The notes: generated by a model from the sequence alone, not told the origin. A DNA stretch of 64,000 nt from Microbacterium sp. SS28 (GCF_022761035.1 NZ_JAKWJP010000004.1:186001-250000), one strand, 5' to 3'; positions 47,224 to 56,944 are shown, counted from the stretch's first letter. Numbers and translations are program-made.

Positions 47224-48924
47224 TCAGGTGCCGGAGCAGAAGGTCAGCGTGATCGTCGAGTGGACGGGCACGTCGCCCGGCGGCAGCGACTGCTGTTTGA
47301 CCGTCTGCGGGTCGGTCGCGGGACACGTCGTGTCTTCCGCCGTGACGACTTCGAGGCCGATCGACGGATCCGACAGCTCGCGCTGCGCGGCTTCGACGGT
47401 GTAGCCCGCGTAATCCACGATCGTGACCATGCCCGTCGCGACAACGAGGTTCACGACAGTCCCGACCGCGACCTCCGTGCCGGCGGCGGGTGTCGACGAC
47501 AGGACAGTGCCGGCCGCGAGGCCGGGATCGTTGCGCGGCGTCACCGAGCCCGCGGCCAGCTTCGCCGTCTCGAGCGCCGAGCGCGCGGCATCCTCACCCA
47601 ATCCCTGCAGAGTGGGGACGACGACCATCTCCTGTCCCTCCGAGACGTAGACCCGCACCTGCTGTCCCGGCGCCACCGAGGTGCCCGCTTCGGGATCCGT
47701 GCGGATGACGTTGCCTTCCGCGATCTCGCTGCTCGGCTCGTCGACGCGGTACGCGAGCAGGTCCTCCTCTTCGAGTATCGAATTCGCGCGGTCGTAGCCC
47801 ATGTCGGTGACGTCCGGCACGATCCGCGCGTTGCTCGGCACCTGCGTGCCGGGACGGATCGTCGTGACCCAGAAGAAGACTGAGATGAGCAGCACCGCGA
47901 GCACCGCGACGCCCGCCCAGATCCACGCGACCGGAGGGCCGGCCTGCGTGCGCTTCATCGTCGTGTCGGTGCTGAGCTGACGCAGCGACCGTGCCGTCTC
48001 TGCCGCCTGGCGCGGATTCGGTCCGTAGAGCTCGCTCGTGAGGGCGCCCACCTGCCGCTTCGACGGGGACTTCCCGTCGATCGTCGCGTCGAGCGCCTCG
48101 CGGAAGGACGCGGCATCCTGATAGCGCTGGAAGGGGTCCTTGGCGAGGGCGCGCAACGCGATCGCGTCGAGGGCGCGCGGAACCGACGCGTTGATCTCGG
48201 ACGGCGCCACCGGCGTCTCGCTCACGTGCTGGTAGGCGACGGCGACGGGCGACTCGCCGCGGAACGGCTGACGGCCGGACAGCAGCTCGTAGAGCACGAC
48301 ACCGGCCGAGTAGAGGTCGGCGCGCGCGTCGACAGGCTCGCCCTTGGCCTGCTCGGGAGAGAAGTAGGCGGCCGTACCGAGGATCTGCGTCGTCTCGGCG
48401 ACGGTCGAGGAGGAGTCGGAGACGGCGCGGGCGATGCCGAAGTCCATGACCTTGATCTGCCCTGCGGGGGTGACCATGACGTTGCCGGGTTTGATGTCGC
48501 GGTGCACGACGCCGGCGCGGTGGGAGTACTCGAGCGCCTCGAGGATGCCGTCGACGTAGCGGATCGCGTCCGCGACGGGGACCGGACCCTCGGAGATCAC
48601 GTCCTTGAGGAGCGACCCCTGGACGAGCTCCATGACGATGAACGGCACGGGGCTGACGGTGCCGTCCGGCGCCATCTCGCTGTCTTCGCCGGCGTCGTAG
48701 ACGCGCACGATCGTGGGGTGCGACATGCGCGACGCGGCCTGTGCCTCGAGGCGGAACCGTGTGCGGAACGTGTTGTCGTTCGCGAGGTCGCGCTTGAGCA
48801 CCTTGATCGCCACGACCCGGCCGAGCGTCAGGTCGTAGCCCTTGTAGACGCTCGCCATGCCACCACGGCCGATCGGCTCGTCGACGCGGTAGCGCCCAGA
48901 AAGAACGCGCGGCTCAGCTGTCAA
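47224..48924 (-). CDS. pknB: Ser/Thr protein kinase PknB with PASTA domains
   Basis: 566 residues from TTG 48924 (GGGAG six bases upstream). Kinase with GRGGMASVYKG near residue 19, HRDIKPGN near residue 140 and DFGIARAV, then a membrane helix (WIWAGVAVLAVLLISVFFWV, ~332-352) and three PASTA repeats outside. PASTA domains bind muropeptides or lipid II, so it senses cell-wall precursors and phosphorylates growth regulators. It is the last gene of the operon. Confidence 0.94.
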   Translation of the reverse strand: MTAEPRVLSGRYRVDEPIGRGGMASVYKGYDLTLGRVVAIKVLKRDLANDNTFRTRFRLEAQAASRMSHPTIVRVYDAGEDSEMAPDGTVSPVPFIVMELVQGSLLKDVISEGPVPVADAIRYVDGILEALEYSHRAGVVHRDIKPGNVMVTPAGQIKVMDFGIARAVSDSSSTVAETTQILGTAAYFSPEQAKGEPVDARADLYSAGVVLYELLSGRQPFRGESPVAVAYQHVSETPVAPSEINASVPRALDAIALRALAKDPFQRYQDAASFREALDATIDGKSPSKRQVGALTSELYGPNPRQAAETARSLRQLSTDTTMKRTQAGPPVAWIWAGVAVLAVLLISVFFWVTTIRPGTQVPSNARIVPDVTDMGYDRANSILEEEDLLAYRVDEPSSEIAEGNVIRTDPEAGTSVAPGQQVRVYVSEGQEMVVVPTLQGLGEDAARSALETAKLAAGSVTPRNDPGLAAGTVLSSTPAAGTEVAVGTVVNLVVATGMVTIVDYAGYTVEAAQRELSDPSIGLEVVTAEDTTCPATDPQTVKQQSLPPGDVPVHSTITLTFCSGT

Positions 48925-48977
48925 CGATCACTCCCTGGGTGTGGCAGAGCCAGCCTAGCCGACCCCGCCGCGACCCC

Positions 48978-50690
48978 TCAGTCGCTGCCGGTGGTCGTGG
49001 CCTCCGGTGCGGGGGTGGCCGCTCCGGCGATCTGGGCGTTCGCCTCGGGCGATGCCGGCGACGTGCGCTTCTCGTTGTTGCCTGTGCAGTCCACCGTGTA
49101 CGTGACGATGACCGTCTCGCCTTCGGCGCCCGTGACGGTGAGCGGCGCCGACCGCGCGTCTCCGGGGAACGAGCTCGTCGACTGGCCGTTGGCGAACTGG
49201 CCCCGCGTCGCGGTGAAGTTGTAGGAACTCGGCGAACCGGCTCCCGACGGGCACGAGTACCCGTCCCATGCGACCGTGACGCTCGAGCCCACCGTGACGG
49301 GCGACGAGAGCCGCGGCGCGCCGGGCGCGCTCAGCGGGGTCTGGTCGGAGTAGAAGGTCAGCGTCAGCAGCTGCGTCGGCTCGATGCTCCCGGTCGGGGC
49401 GATGCGGTAGACGAGGCCGGCCTGGTCGGCCGAAGGGGCGGCGTCGCCGGGCGTGCAGGTGACGGACTCGACGCCCGCGGCCTTGGCCTTCGTGCTCGCC
49501 TCGTCGCAGTTCATGCCGTCGAGCGCGAGCGCGTCGATGTCGATGCGCGTCGCCGACGGCGTCGGCGTCGCCGAGGTGCGCGACTCCGACGGGGTCGAAG
49601 ACGAGGACGGCTCGGGATCGTCCTCGTTGTTCGCGAAGATCGCCCACAGCGTTCCGCCGAGCACGAGCAGGAGGAGCACGATGAGCGCGATGAGAGGCCA
49701 CGTCCACGGGCTGCGCTTGCGCTTCTCGCCCTCTTCGACGCCGCCCGGCACAGCCTCTGGCAGCAGACGCGTGGCGGTCGACGTGTCGGTCGCGCCGAGA
49801 AGCTGCGTCACGTCGTCGACGGGTGCAGCTCCCGTCGCGATCGCGGGCACAGCGGCGGCGGCGGCCGCGACATCCCCTCTGCGAAGCGCCGTCGCGGCGC
49901 GCGCGACGGCCGATGCCGTTCCGGGACGCTCCTCGGGCTTCTTGGCGATCATCGCCATGACGAGGTTCTGCACGGGGGACGCGACGGTCGGCGGCAGCGG
50001 CGGCGGCTGCTCATTGATCTGGGCCATCGCGATCGCGACCTGCGACTCGCCCGTGAAGGGGCGCTTGCCGGCGAGGGACTCGTAGGCGACGATGCCGAGC
50101 GAGTACGTGTCGGTCGCGGGCGAGGCCGGGTGGCCGGACGCCTGCTCGGGCGACAGGTACTGCACCGTTCCCATGACCTGGCCGGTCGCCGTGAGCGGCA
50201 CCTGGTCGGCGATGCGCGCGATGCCGAAGTCGGTGATCTTGACGCGGCCGTCGGGCGTGATGAGCAGGTTGCCCGGCTTGATGTCGCGGTGCACGAGGCC
50301 CGCGGAGTGGGCGGCCTGGAGCGCCGCAGAGGTCTGGGCGACGATATCGAGGGTCTTGTCGGTCGACAGCTGCCCGTCGCGCTCGAGGATCGTGGAGAGG
50401 GCTTCGCCCGGCACGAGCTCCATCACGAGGAAGGCGGAGCCGTTCTCCTCGCCGTAGTCGAAGACGCTCGCGATGCCCTCGTGGTTGACGAGTGCCGCGT
50501 GGCGGGCCTCGGCGCGGAAGCGCTCGAGGAACCCGGGGTCGCCCATGTACTCGTCTTTGAGGATCTTGATCGCGACCGTCCGGCCGATGACGTGGTCGGT
50601 GGCCTCCCAGACCTCGCCCATGCCGCCGATGGCGATCCGGGAATCCAGTTCGTAGCGTCCGCCGAAAGTCGCACCCTGCGTCGGTCTCAT
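48978..50690 (-). CDS. pknA: Ser/Thr protein kinase (PknA position)
   Basis: 570 residues from ATG 50690, overlapping pbpA by four bases. Kinase with GGMGEVW near residue 24, HRDIKPGN near residue 133 and DFGIARIAD. An Ala/Gly-rich juxtamembrane region follows, then a helix (~330-355) and an outside part of ~215 residues. That part has one PASTA-like repeat with two Cys (NCDEASTKAKAAGVESVTC) and an Ig/FnIII-like stretch. PknA of mycobacteria has only a short outside tail, so this extension is notable. Confidence 0.9.
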   Translation of the reverse strand: MRPTQGATFGGRYELDSRIAIGGMGEVWEATDHVIGRTVAIKILKDEYMGDPGFLERFRAEARHAALVNHEGIASVFDYGEENGSAFLVMELVPGEALSTILERDGQLSTDKTLDIVAQTSAALQAAHSAGLVHRDIKPGNLLITPDGRVKITDFGIARIADQVPLTATGQVMGTVQYLSPEQASGHPASPATDTYSLGIVAYESLAGKRPFTGESQVAIAMAQINEQPPPLPPTVASPVQNLVMAMIAKKPEERPGTASAVARAATALRRGDVAAAAAAVPAIATGAAPVDDVTQLLGATDTSTATRLLPEAVPGGVEEGEKRKRSPWTWPLIALIVLLLLVLGGTLWAIFANNEDDPEPSSSSTPSESRTSATPTPSATRIDIDALALDGMNCDEASTKAKAAGVESVTCTPGDAAPSADQAGLVYRIAPTGSIEPTQLLTLTFYSDQTPLSAPGAPRLSSPVTVGSSVTVAWDGYSCPSGAGSPSSYNFTATRGQFANGQSTSSFPGDARSAPLTVTGAEGETVIVTYTVDCTGNNEKRTSPASPEANAQIAGAATPAPEATTTGSD

Positions 50691-52144
50691 CGTCCCAGCA
50701 CCGCCTCCATGACCTTCTTCGCAATCGGCGCCGCGATCGTGTTGCCGCTGCCCGTCTGACCCTGTCCGCCGCCGTTCTCGACGACGACCGCAACCGCGAC
50801 GTCCGGGTTCTCCGCCGGAGCGAAGCCTGTGAACCACAACGTGAACGGCTGACTGTCGCCGTTCTCGGCGGTCCCGGTCTTACCGGCCACCTCGACGCCG
50901 TCTATTCTTGCACCCGATGCGGCGCCGTCACTGACATTCGCGACCATCATCGCGACCATCTCGGCGGCCAGATCCGCGTCGAGCGCTCGCCTGAACTCGG
51001 TGCTCTCGAACGTCTGCTGAACCGAGAGATCCGGTGCCAGGACGCTGTCGACCATTCGTGGGTTCATGACCACTCCTCCGTTGGCGATGCCCGCCGAGAC
51101 CATCGCCATCTGCAGCGGCGTGGCGGTGACCTGGCCCTGGCCGAATCCCGTCAGCGCCGTCTGCGGGTCGTCGAGTGCGCGCGGGTAGCTCGAGGGCGTC
51201 GAGACGAGCGGCAGCTCGAACGACTGGTTGAAGCCGTACTTCTCGGCCTCGTCGCGGATCGCGGCATCGCCCAGTTGGACGGCGAGCTCTGCGAACGGGA
51301 TGTTGCAGCTGAACCGCAGCGCGTCGGCGATCGTGACCGTCTCGCCGGGGCCGCACGCGCCACCCGTCGAGTTGAAGACGACGTTGCTCGACTGCGGCAG
51401 CGTGTACGAGGCGGGGTTGGGCAGAGCCGATTGGGGCGTGTAGTCGCCGGAGGCGAGGGCCGCCGAGGCGACGACGAGCTTGAACGTCGATCCCGGCGGG
51501 TTGAGGTCTCCGCCGATCGTGCGGTTGAAGAGCGGATGCGACGGGTCGGCGTCGAGACCGTCGTAGTAGGCGTTCGCCTCGCGTGCGCTGTGCGACGCGA
51601 GCAGGTTGGTGTCGAACGTCGGGCTCGAGACCATCGCGAGGACACGGCCCGTGGACGGCTCGATCGCGATGACGGCGCCCTGCAGGTCGCCGAGCGCCTC
51701 GAACGCGGCGCGCTGCGTCGCGGCATCCAGCGACAGGACGACGTTGGATCCGCGCTGGGGCTGACCCGTCACGATCTGCTCGATGCGCGCGAGGAACTGC
51801 GAACCCGCGGTGCCGCTGAGCTCCTGGTTCATGTCGAGCTCGATGCCCCGCGCCGAGCCGAGCGCGGGGTTGATCCAGCCCGTCACCTGGCTCCACATCG
51901 GTGCGTCGGTGTAGGTGCGCTGCCACGAGTACACGTCGTCCGAGGGGACGGATGTCGCGATCGCGGCGCCGCTCGCGATGATCGAGCCGCGCTGCACCTG
52001 GTACGAGTCGTACAGGGCGCGGGTGTTGCGCGGATTCTCGGCGAGCGTCTCGGCCTGGACGACCTGGATCCAGCTCGTCGAGACGAACAGCGCGAGGAAC
52101 ATCGCGAGCATCACGATGCTGAGGCGGCGGAGCTCTTTCGTCAC
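50687..52144 (-). CDS. pbpA: Class B penicillin-binding protein PbpA
   Basis: 485 residues from GTG 52144 (GAGGTG six bases upstream), giving the usual TKELRRLSIVM start; a GTG at 52153 lies over that site. One N-terminal helix, then the transpeptidase domain with PPGSTFK (active Ser), FSCN and KTGTAEN motifs in order. It cross-links peptidoglycan together with the SEDS glycosyltransferase encoded just upstream. Confidence 0.94.
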   Translation of the reverse strand: MTKELRRLSIVMLAMFLALFVSTSWIQVVQAETLAENPRNTRALYDSYQVQRGSIIASGAAIATSVPSDDVYSWQRTYTDAPMWSQVTGWINPALGSARGIELDMNQELSGTAGSQFLARIEQIVTGQPQRGSNVVLSLDAATQRAAFEALGDLQGAVIAIEPSTGRVLAMVSSPTFDTNLLASHSAREANAYYDGLDADPSHPLFNRTIGGDLNPPGSTFKLVVASAALASGDYTPQSALPNPASYTLPQSSNVVFNSTGGACGPGETVTIADALRFSCNIPFAELAVQLGDAAIRDEAEKYGFNQSFELPLVSTPSSYPRALDDPQTALTGFGQGQVTATPLQMAMVSAGIANGGVVMNPRMVDSVLAPDLSVQQTFESTEFRRALDADLAAEMVAMMVANVSDGAASGARIDGVEVAGKTGTAENGDSQPFTLWFTGFAPAENPDVAVAVVVENGGGQGQTGSGNTIAAPIAKKVMEAVLGR

Positions 52145-52220
52145 AGGCTGCACCTCGTCGGAGTGAGGAACGAACCGGTTCCTGAGCAGGCCGGGAAGCG
52201 GCCGTATCGAAGGGCTTTCG

Positions 52221-53630
52221 TCACCCGATCACCACCCGCGGTCGGCTGCGCACGGCGTCCGAGATGCGCAGGAGCAGCGCGACGATGATCCAGTTCGCGA
52301 CGAGCGACGATCCGCCGGCTGCGAGGAACGGGGTCGTGAGTCCCGTGAGCGGGATGACGCGGGTGACGCCTCCGACCATGATGAACACCTGCAGCGCGAT
52401 CGTGAACGAGAGACCCGTCGCGAGGAGCTTGCCGAAGTCGTCCTGTCCCGCGAGGCCGATGCGGATGCCGCGGCTCGCGAACACCATGTACAGGCACAGG
52501 ATCGCGAAGACCCCGATGAGGCCCAGCTCTTCGCCGAGGCTCGGCAGGATGTAGTCGCTCTGGGAGAGCGGCGTGATGTAGGGGCGGCCCTGGCCGAGGC
52601 CCGTGCCGACGAGCCCGCCCTGCGCGAGGCCGAAGATGCCCTGCACGAGCTGATAGCTGCCGCCCGTCGCCTCGATGACGTCGGGGTTGAAGGCGTCGAG
52701 CCAGTTCTGGAACCGGCCCTGCACGTACGGCAGCACGCGCGACGCGAGGAAGGCGCCCACGAAAGCGAGGCCGACGCCGATGACGACCCAGCTCGTCTTG
52801 CCGGTCGCGACGTAGAGCATCGCGACGAACATGCCGAAGATGAGCAGGCCCGTGCCCAGGTCGCGCTGCAGGACGATGATCGCGAGCGAGACGAGCCAGA
52901 TGACCAGGAGCGGCCCCAGCTCACGCGCGCGCGGCCACGTCATACCGAGGAAGCGCGTGCCGACCGAGCTGAGCGACTCACGCGTGCGCACGAGGTAGCC
53001 GGCGAAGAAGATGCCGAGGGCGATCTTCGCGAGCTCACCGGGCTGGAACGAGAAGATGCCGAGGTCGACCCACACGTCGGCGTTGGCGTCCGCGCCGAGC
53101 CCCGGAATGATCGGCAGCAGCAGCAGCAGGATGCCGACGAGGCCCGCGATGTAGGTGTAGCGGAAGAGCACGCGGTAATTGCGCAGGAAGACCACGACGA
53201 GCACGGCGCCGACGACCGCGATGGCCGTCCACGCCAGCTGGCGCGTCGAGGCGGCGTCCCACCCGTGCAGCTCGACCGCGATGTCGATGCGGTAGATCAT
53301 CGCGATGCCGAGGCCCGTCAACAGCGTCGCGATCGGCACGACGAAGGGATCGGCATCCCTCGCCCGCAGGCGCAGCACGATGTGCAGGGCGAGAACGAGC
53401 GCCGTGAGCCCGCCGCAGTACACGAGGAAGAGCCAGTCGATCGCGTCCGTCGCACCGAGCTGGACGAGGGCGACCGCGCCGGCGTTGATCGTGAACGCGA
53501 AGATCAGCAGCGCGAGCTCGCGGTTGCGCTGCGTCTGCGGAACCCGGATGCGCCCGAGCGCGCGGACGACGCTCGTGTCGGCGTTGACCGCGTTCACGGG
53601 GCTCGTGGCGTTCGAATCGGCAGGCGTCAT
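52221..53630 (-). CDS. rodA: SEDS peptidoglycan glycosyltransferase RodA/FtsW
   Basis: 469 residues with about ten membrane helices. The SEDS signature WVDLGIFSFQPGELAKIALGI and the catalytic-region DLGTGLLIFG are present, with PYITPLSQSDYILPSLGEELG. It polymerises lipid II with PbpA. The ATG overlaps the pstP stop by four bases. In the family the Asp in the large loop is the catalytic residue. Confidence 0.94.
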   Translation of the reverse strand: MTPADSNATSPVNAVNADTSVVRALGRIRVPQTQRNRELALLIFAFTINAGAVALVQLGATDAIDWLFLVYCGGLTALVLALHIVLRLRARDADPFVVPIATLLTGLGIAMIYRIDIAVELHGWDAASTRQLAWTAIAVVGAVLVVVFLRNYRVLFRYTYIAGLVGILLLLLPIIPGLGADANADVWVDLGIFSFQPGELAKIALGIFFAGYLVRTRESLSSVGTRFLGMTWPRARELGPLLVIWLVSLAIIVLQRDLGTGLLIFGMFVAMLYVATGKTSWVVIGVGLAFVGAFLASRVLPYVQGRFQNWLDAFNPDVIEATGGSYQLVQGIFGLAQGGLVGTGLGQGRPYITPLSQSDYILPSLGEELGLIGVFAILCLYMVFASRGIRIGLAGQDDFGKLLATGLSFTIALQVFIMVGGVTRVIPLTGLTTPFLAAGGSSLVANWIIVALLLRISDAVRSRPRVVIG

Positions 53631-54865
53631 CCGCTCGTCCCCGTCGAATCGGCGAGACTCGCGACGATCCGCTGCGCGTGCTGCAGCGACGACGCGGGGA
53701 TCGTCTGCTCCACCGTCGCCCGTGCGAACTCCGAGAGGTCGTCGAGCGGGATGCCGGTGTCCTGGTAGGGCGTCGAGAGAGAGATCGGCCCGAGATCCTG
53801 CTGGATGCCCTGGTAGATCACGACGGTGTCCTCGTCAGAGCCCACGAAGTAGCGGGTCTGCGTCCACTGGTAGGCGAGTCCGATCGCGGCCGAGAGCAGC
53901 AGGAGGGCGAGCGCGACGCCGACGATCCAGCCGATCCGGCGACGGCGGCTGCGCCGTCGGTCCTCTTCGATGAGCTCCTCGAGGAACTCGGCGGCCGGCT
54001 CGAAGTGCGACGGCTCGTTCGCGGCCTGCCGCACGGGGTGCAGCCAATTGCCGCGGCCGGAGCGGGCCGCCGGCACCTCGATGCCGAGCGGATTCGAGGC
54101 GGACCCCACGATCGTGGGGGTTCCCGAGAAGAGCGGATGCTGCCCCCCGACATCCACGAGGACGATCGTGACGTTGTCGGGCGCCCCGCCGTCGAGCGCC
54201 TGCCGCAGCAGATTGTCGGCCGTGCGGCCCGGCGGGAGCCCCTGCGCGAGCGCCTTCTGCATGTGCGGCTCGTCGACGACGCCGGAGAGGCCGTCGGAGC
54301 ACAGCAGCCACCGGTCACCCGGCTGCGTCGGCATGATGAACGTGTCGACCTCGGGATCGGTGTCCATGTCGCCGAGCACGCGCATCAGGACGGACCGCCG
54401 CGGGTGGTAGCGCGCCTCTTCCGGAGTGATGCGTCCCGAGTCGACGAGGCGCTGCACGAAGGTGTGGTCGGTCGTGATCTGGGTCAGCGTCTCGTCGCGG
54501 TAGAGGTAGATCCGCGAGTCGCCGATGTGGGCGATGACGGCGTACTGGTCGACCATCACGAGCGCGCTGACCGTCGTGCCCATGCCCGCGAGCTCGGGCC
54601 GGATGCGGACCGTGTCGCTCAGCTCGCCGGCGGCATCCGAGATGGCCTCGCGCAGCGCCCGCTCGGCCTGCGACGTCGCGTCGTATGGCTGGTCGAGCAG
54701 CTGCAGGCGTGCGATCGCGAGGCTCGAGGCGACGTCGCCGCCCGCGTGCCCTCCCATGCCGTCGGCGACGGCGAACAGGTTCGATCCGGCATAGCCGGAG
54801 TCCTGATTGTTGGAGCGCACCTTGCCGGTGTGCGAGATCGCGACGCTCGAGCCCTGGAAGACCAT
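53627..54865 (-). CDS. pstP: PP2C-type Ser/Thr phosphatase PstP
   Basis: 412 residues from ATG 54865. PP2C motifs RSNNQDSGYAG, VADGMGGHAGG, IGDSRIYLYR, LCSDGLSGVV and DNVTIVLVD coordinate the two metals. A membrane helix (IGWIVGVALALLLLSAAIGLAY) separates the cytosolic catalytic domain from an outside domain of ~80 residues. It reverses PknA/PknB phosphorylation. Only an indirect ribosome site precedes the ATG. Confidence 0.94.
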   Translation of the reverse strand: MVFQGSSVAISHTGKVRSNNQDSGYAGSNLFAVADGMGGHAGGDVASSLAIARLQLLDQPYDATSQAERALREAISDAAGELSDTVRIRPELAGMGTTVSALVMVDQYAVIAHIGDSRIYLYRDETLTQITTDHTFVQRLVDSGRITPEEARYHPRRSVLMRVLGDMDTDPEVDTFIMPTQPGDRWLLCSDGLSGVVDEPHMQKALAQGLPPGRTADNLLRQALDGGAPDNVTIVLVDVGGQHPLFSGTPTIVGSASNPLGIEVPAARSGRGNWLHPVRQAANEPSHFEPAAEFLEELIEEDRRRSRRRRIGWIVGVALALLLLSAAIGLAYQWTQTRYFVGSDEDTVVIYQGIQQDLGPISLSTPYQDTGIPLDDLSEFARATVEQTIPASSLQHAQRIVASLADSTGTSG

Positions 54866-54882
54866 ATGCCGGTGGACCGCCG

Positions 54883-55404
54883 CTACTTCCGCATTTCGAA
54901 GGTCGTGGCGCCCACCTTGATGGGTGCGCCGACGACGATCGGGACGGGAGTCGTGACGCGGACACCGTCGTGCCACGTGCCGTTGGTCGAGTCGAGGTCC
55001 TGCAGCATCCACTGGTCGCCCCACAGCAGCAGGCGCGCGTGGTGGCTCGAGGTGTAGTCGTCGCGGATCACGAGACCCGACTCGCTCGAGCGGCCGATCG
55101 TGAGGGGCTCGGTGCCGAGCGGCAGCTCGAGGCCCGCCTTGGGTCCGCTCGTGATGACGATGCGCGACGCGGTCGCGGTGGTCGCCTTGCCGCCCTTCAC
55201 GGGCGCCGCGGGAGCAGGAGCGGGGCCGGATGCCGTCGCCCGGGCCGGTGCAGGAGCGGGCGTCGCCGCAGCCTGCGGCTCGGGCATGCGCCGCACCTTG
55301 ACCCCGAAGAGGTCGGCCCGCAGCGAATAGACGACCGCGAACACGAAGGCCCACAGCAGCACGAGGAAGCCGATGCGCAGGAGGAGGAGCGTCAGCTCGC
55401 TCAC
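54883..55404 (-). CDS. fhaB: FhaB (FipA-partner) FHA-domain protein
   Basis: 173 residues from GTG 55404, overlapping fhaA by four bases. One N-terminal helix (LTLLLLRIGFLVLLWAFVFAVVY), an Ala/Pro linker, then an FHA domain (IGRSSESGLVIRDDYTSSHHARLL…NGTWHDG). FHA domains bind phosphothreonine, so it links kinase signalling to wall synthesis. Confidence 0.92.
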   Translation of the reverse strand: MSELTLLLLRIGFLVLLWAFVFAVVYSLRADLFGVKVRRMPEPQAAATPAPAPARATASGPAPAPAAPVKGGKATTATASRIVITSGPKAGLELPLGTEPLTIGRSSESGLVIRDDYTSSHHARLLLWGDQWMLQDLDSTNGTWHDGVRVTTPVPIVVGAPIKVGATTFEMRK

Positions 55405-56147
55405 GGCAGGGGCCCTCCTTCGCGGATGTCGAACGCGCGCGTGACATCGGACGGCAGTGGCGGCTTGGGAGGCAGCGACGGCGCGGCCTGTGCGATGACG
55501 TGGAAGACGATGTCTGTGCGGCCGATCGTGACGGTCGAGTCGGGCGCGAGCGCCGCCTCGCTCACCTTGCGCCCATCGAGAAGTGTGCCGTTGGTCGAGT
55601 TCATGTCGCGCACCATCGCGCGCGAGCCGTCCCACAGTATCTCGACGTGCCGCCTGCTGGTGCCCGCGTCGGCGATCGTGATGTCGGCGTCGCTTCCGCG
55701 GCCGATGACGGTGCGCGCTTTGACGAGTGGATGCCGCGTCCCCGCGATGTCGACGACGCCGCGCCACGACACGCGGCCCTCCGCCGACGCGGAGTCGACG
55801 CGGAGCGTTCCCGTCGAGAGCTGGTCGTCGCGCTCGAGCGAGATCGTCACGGGGCCCGCGAACGAGTACCCCTGCGCCTTCGCGTGCTTCTGCACGAGCG
55901 TGTCGAGCTCGTGGCCCAACGCCGAGCCGAGCGACGCCATCTTGTCGTCGTCGGCGGGCGAGAGGCGCACCGTGAACGAGTTGGGCGCCAGAATGCGGTC
56001 GCGGCTGACGACAGCGGCCTTCTTGTCGAGCTCGCTCCGAAGGGCGGAAGCGATCTCGACAGGTTGAATGCCGCTGCGGAAGGTCTTCGCGAACGCGCTG
56101 TTCACTGCGCGCTCGAGACCCTTCTCGAAGCTGTCAAGTAGTCCCAC
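55401..56147 (-). CDS. fhaA: FhaA, DUF3662 + FHA-domain protein
   Basis: 248 residues from GTG 56147 with GAGGAG four bases upstream. N-terminal DUF3662 domain (LDSFEKGLERAVNSAFAKTF…), then a C-terminal FHA domain (IGRGSDADITIADAGTSRRHVEI…NGTLLDGRKV). It is much shorter than the ~530-residue M. tuberculosis protein because the long central linker is missing. It binds phosphorylated MurJ (MviN) in mycobacteria. First gene of the operon. Confidence 0.92.
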   Translation of the reverse strand: MGLLDSFEKGLERAVNSAFAKTFRSGIQPVEIASALRSELDKKAAVVSRDRILAPNSFTVRLSPADDDKMASLGSALGHELDTLVQKHAKAQGYSFAGPVTISLERDDQLSTGTLRVDSASAEGRVSWRGVVDIAGTRHPLVKARTVIGRGSDADITIADAGTSRRHVEILWDGSRAMVRDMNSTNGTLLDGRKVSEAALAPDSTVTIGRTDIVFHVIAQAAPSLPPKPPLPSDVTRAFDIREGGPLP

Positions 56148-56267
56148 AAGACTCCTCAGGCAGGCGGGCCGGTGCGTACATGCTAGTCAACGTGGCTGGG
56201 ATGCCCGTGGACGGCTGTCGTTCGATTCGGGTGGTCCGTGTCTCCGTGATATCCTCGGGAGGTTGAT

Positions 56268-56291
56268 CCGCGGCGGCTTCGGAAGCCGCGG
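56268..56291. other. Bulged hairpin before tRNA-Leu
   Basis: CCGCGGC and GCCGCGG pair around an inner CGGCTT/AAGCCG stem; the two stems compete. It lies four bases before the tRNA 5' end and may influence 5' processing. A TATCCT at 56250-56255 could be the tRNA promoter -10. Confidence 0.4.
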
Positions 56292-56294
56292 TTC

Positions 56295-56378
56295 GCGCGA
56301 GTGGCGGAATAGGCAGACGCGCTGGCTTCAGGTGCCAGTGCCCGAAAGGGCGTGGGGGTTCAACTCCCCCCTCGCGCA
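56295..56378 (+). tRNA. tRNA-Leu (CAG)
   Basis: 84 bases with a long variable arm. Acceptor GCGCGAG/CTCGCGC, anticodon stem CTGGC/GCCAG around TTCAGGT, anticodon CAG, T-arm GGGGGTTCAACTCCCCC. CCA is not encoded. Confidence 0.96.
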
Positions 56379-56381
56379 CGA

Positions 56382-56421
56382 AATGGAGATGGCCCCCGGT
56401 TCACCGGGGGCCATCTCCATT
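56382..56421. terminator. Terminator after tRNA-Leu
   Basis: A perfect 18-base stem (AATGGAGATGGCCCCCGG and complement) with a 4-base loop, starting four bases after the tRNA. Confidence 0.85.
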
Positions 56422-56464
56422 CCTGCGCATGGTGCTGCTGTGAACTCCACTGGGCGGGCCCGAC

Positions 56465-56495
56465 TTGACTCTGCACCCGGGTGCAGGCTCCACGA
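56465..56495 (+). promoter_or_regulatory. MerR-type operator-promoter before the DUF-like membrane gene
   Basis: TTGACT (56465-56470) is followed directly by the perfect 16-base palindrome CTGCACCCGGGTGCAG (56471-56486); a weak -10 (CACGAT) starts after about 20 bases. A long spacer holding a dyad is the hallmark of MerR-activated promoters. The start of transcription would fall close to the ATG at 56504. Confidence 0.6.
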
Positions 56496-56503
56496 TCGGT
56501 GGC

Positions 56504-56944
56504 ATGACCCACGCACAGCTCATCAGGATCGTCCGGGCATCCGCCGTCTACGACCTCGTCGTGACGTCCCTCTTCGCGCTCCCGTTCACGGCCCGGTGGC
56601 TCTTCGATGCGCTCGCGGCGCTGCACGATCAGCTCGGATTGCCGGGCACGACGCCCGATTCGGGCGATGTCTACGCCGTCATGTTCGCGAATCTGATGGG
56701 CGGGCTCGTCGTCGTCTGGTCGATCCTCCGCCTCGTCCGTCCGTCGTTCGCCGCGGGGACCGCCGACATCGGCGCCCGCGTCTTCTTCTCGATCGGCATG
56801 CTGAGCGCGCTCGCCGCGGGGGCCTCGCCCCTCGTCGCCGTCATGCTCGTCCTCGAGCTCGCGTGGGCCCTCGTCCAGGGTGCAGCCGTCGCCGTGCGCG
56901 CGAGGCAGCGCCGGGCGGGCGCGCTCGCCGGGGTAGCGGCCTAG
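56504..56944 (+). CDS. Small integral membrane protein under MerR-type control
   Basis: 146 residues with four likely membrane helices (YDLVVTSLFALPFTARWLF, VMFANLMGGLVVVWSILRLV, ARVFFSIGMLSALAAG and LVAVMLVLELAWALVQGA). No family recognised. It is nine bases from the MerR gene and preceded by a MerR-like operator, so it is probably the regulator's target. Confidence 0.7.
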   Translation: MTHAQLIRIVRASAVYDLVVTSLFALPFTARWLFDALAALHDQLGLPGTTPDSGDVYAVMFANLMGGLVVVWSILRLVRPSFAAGTADIGARVFFSIGMLSALAAGASPLVAVMLVLELAWALVQGAAVAVRARQRRAGALAGVAA

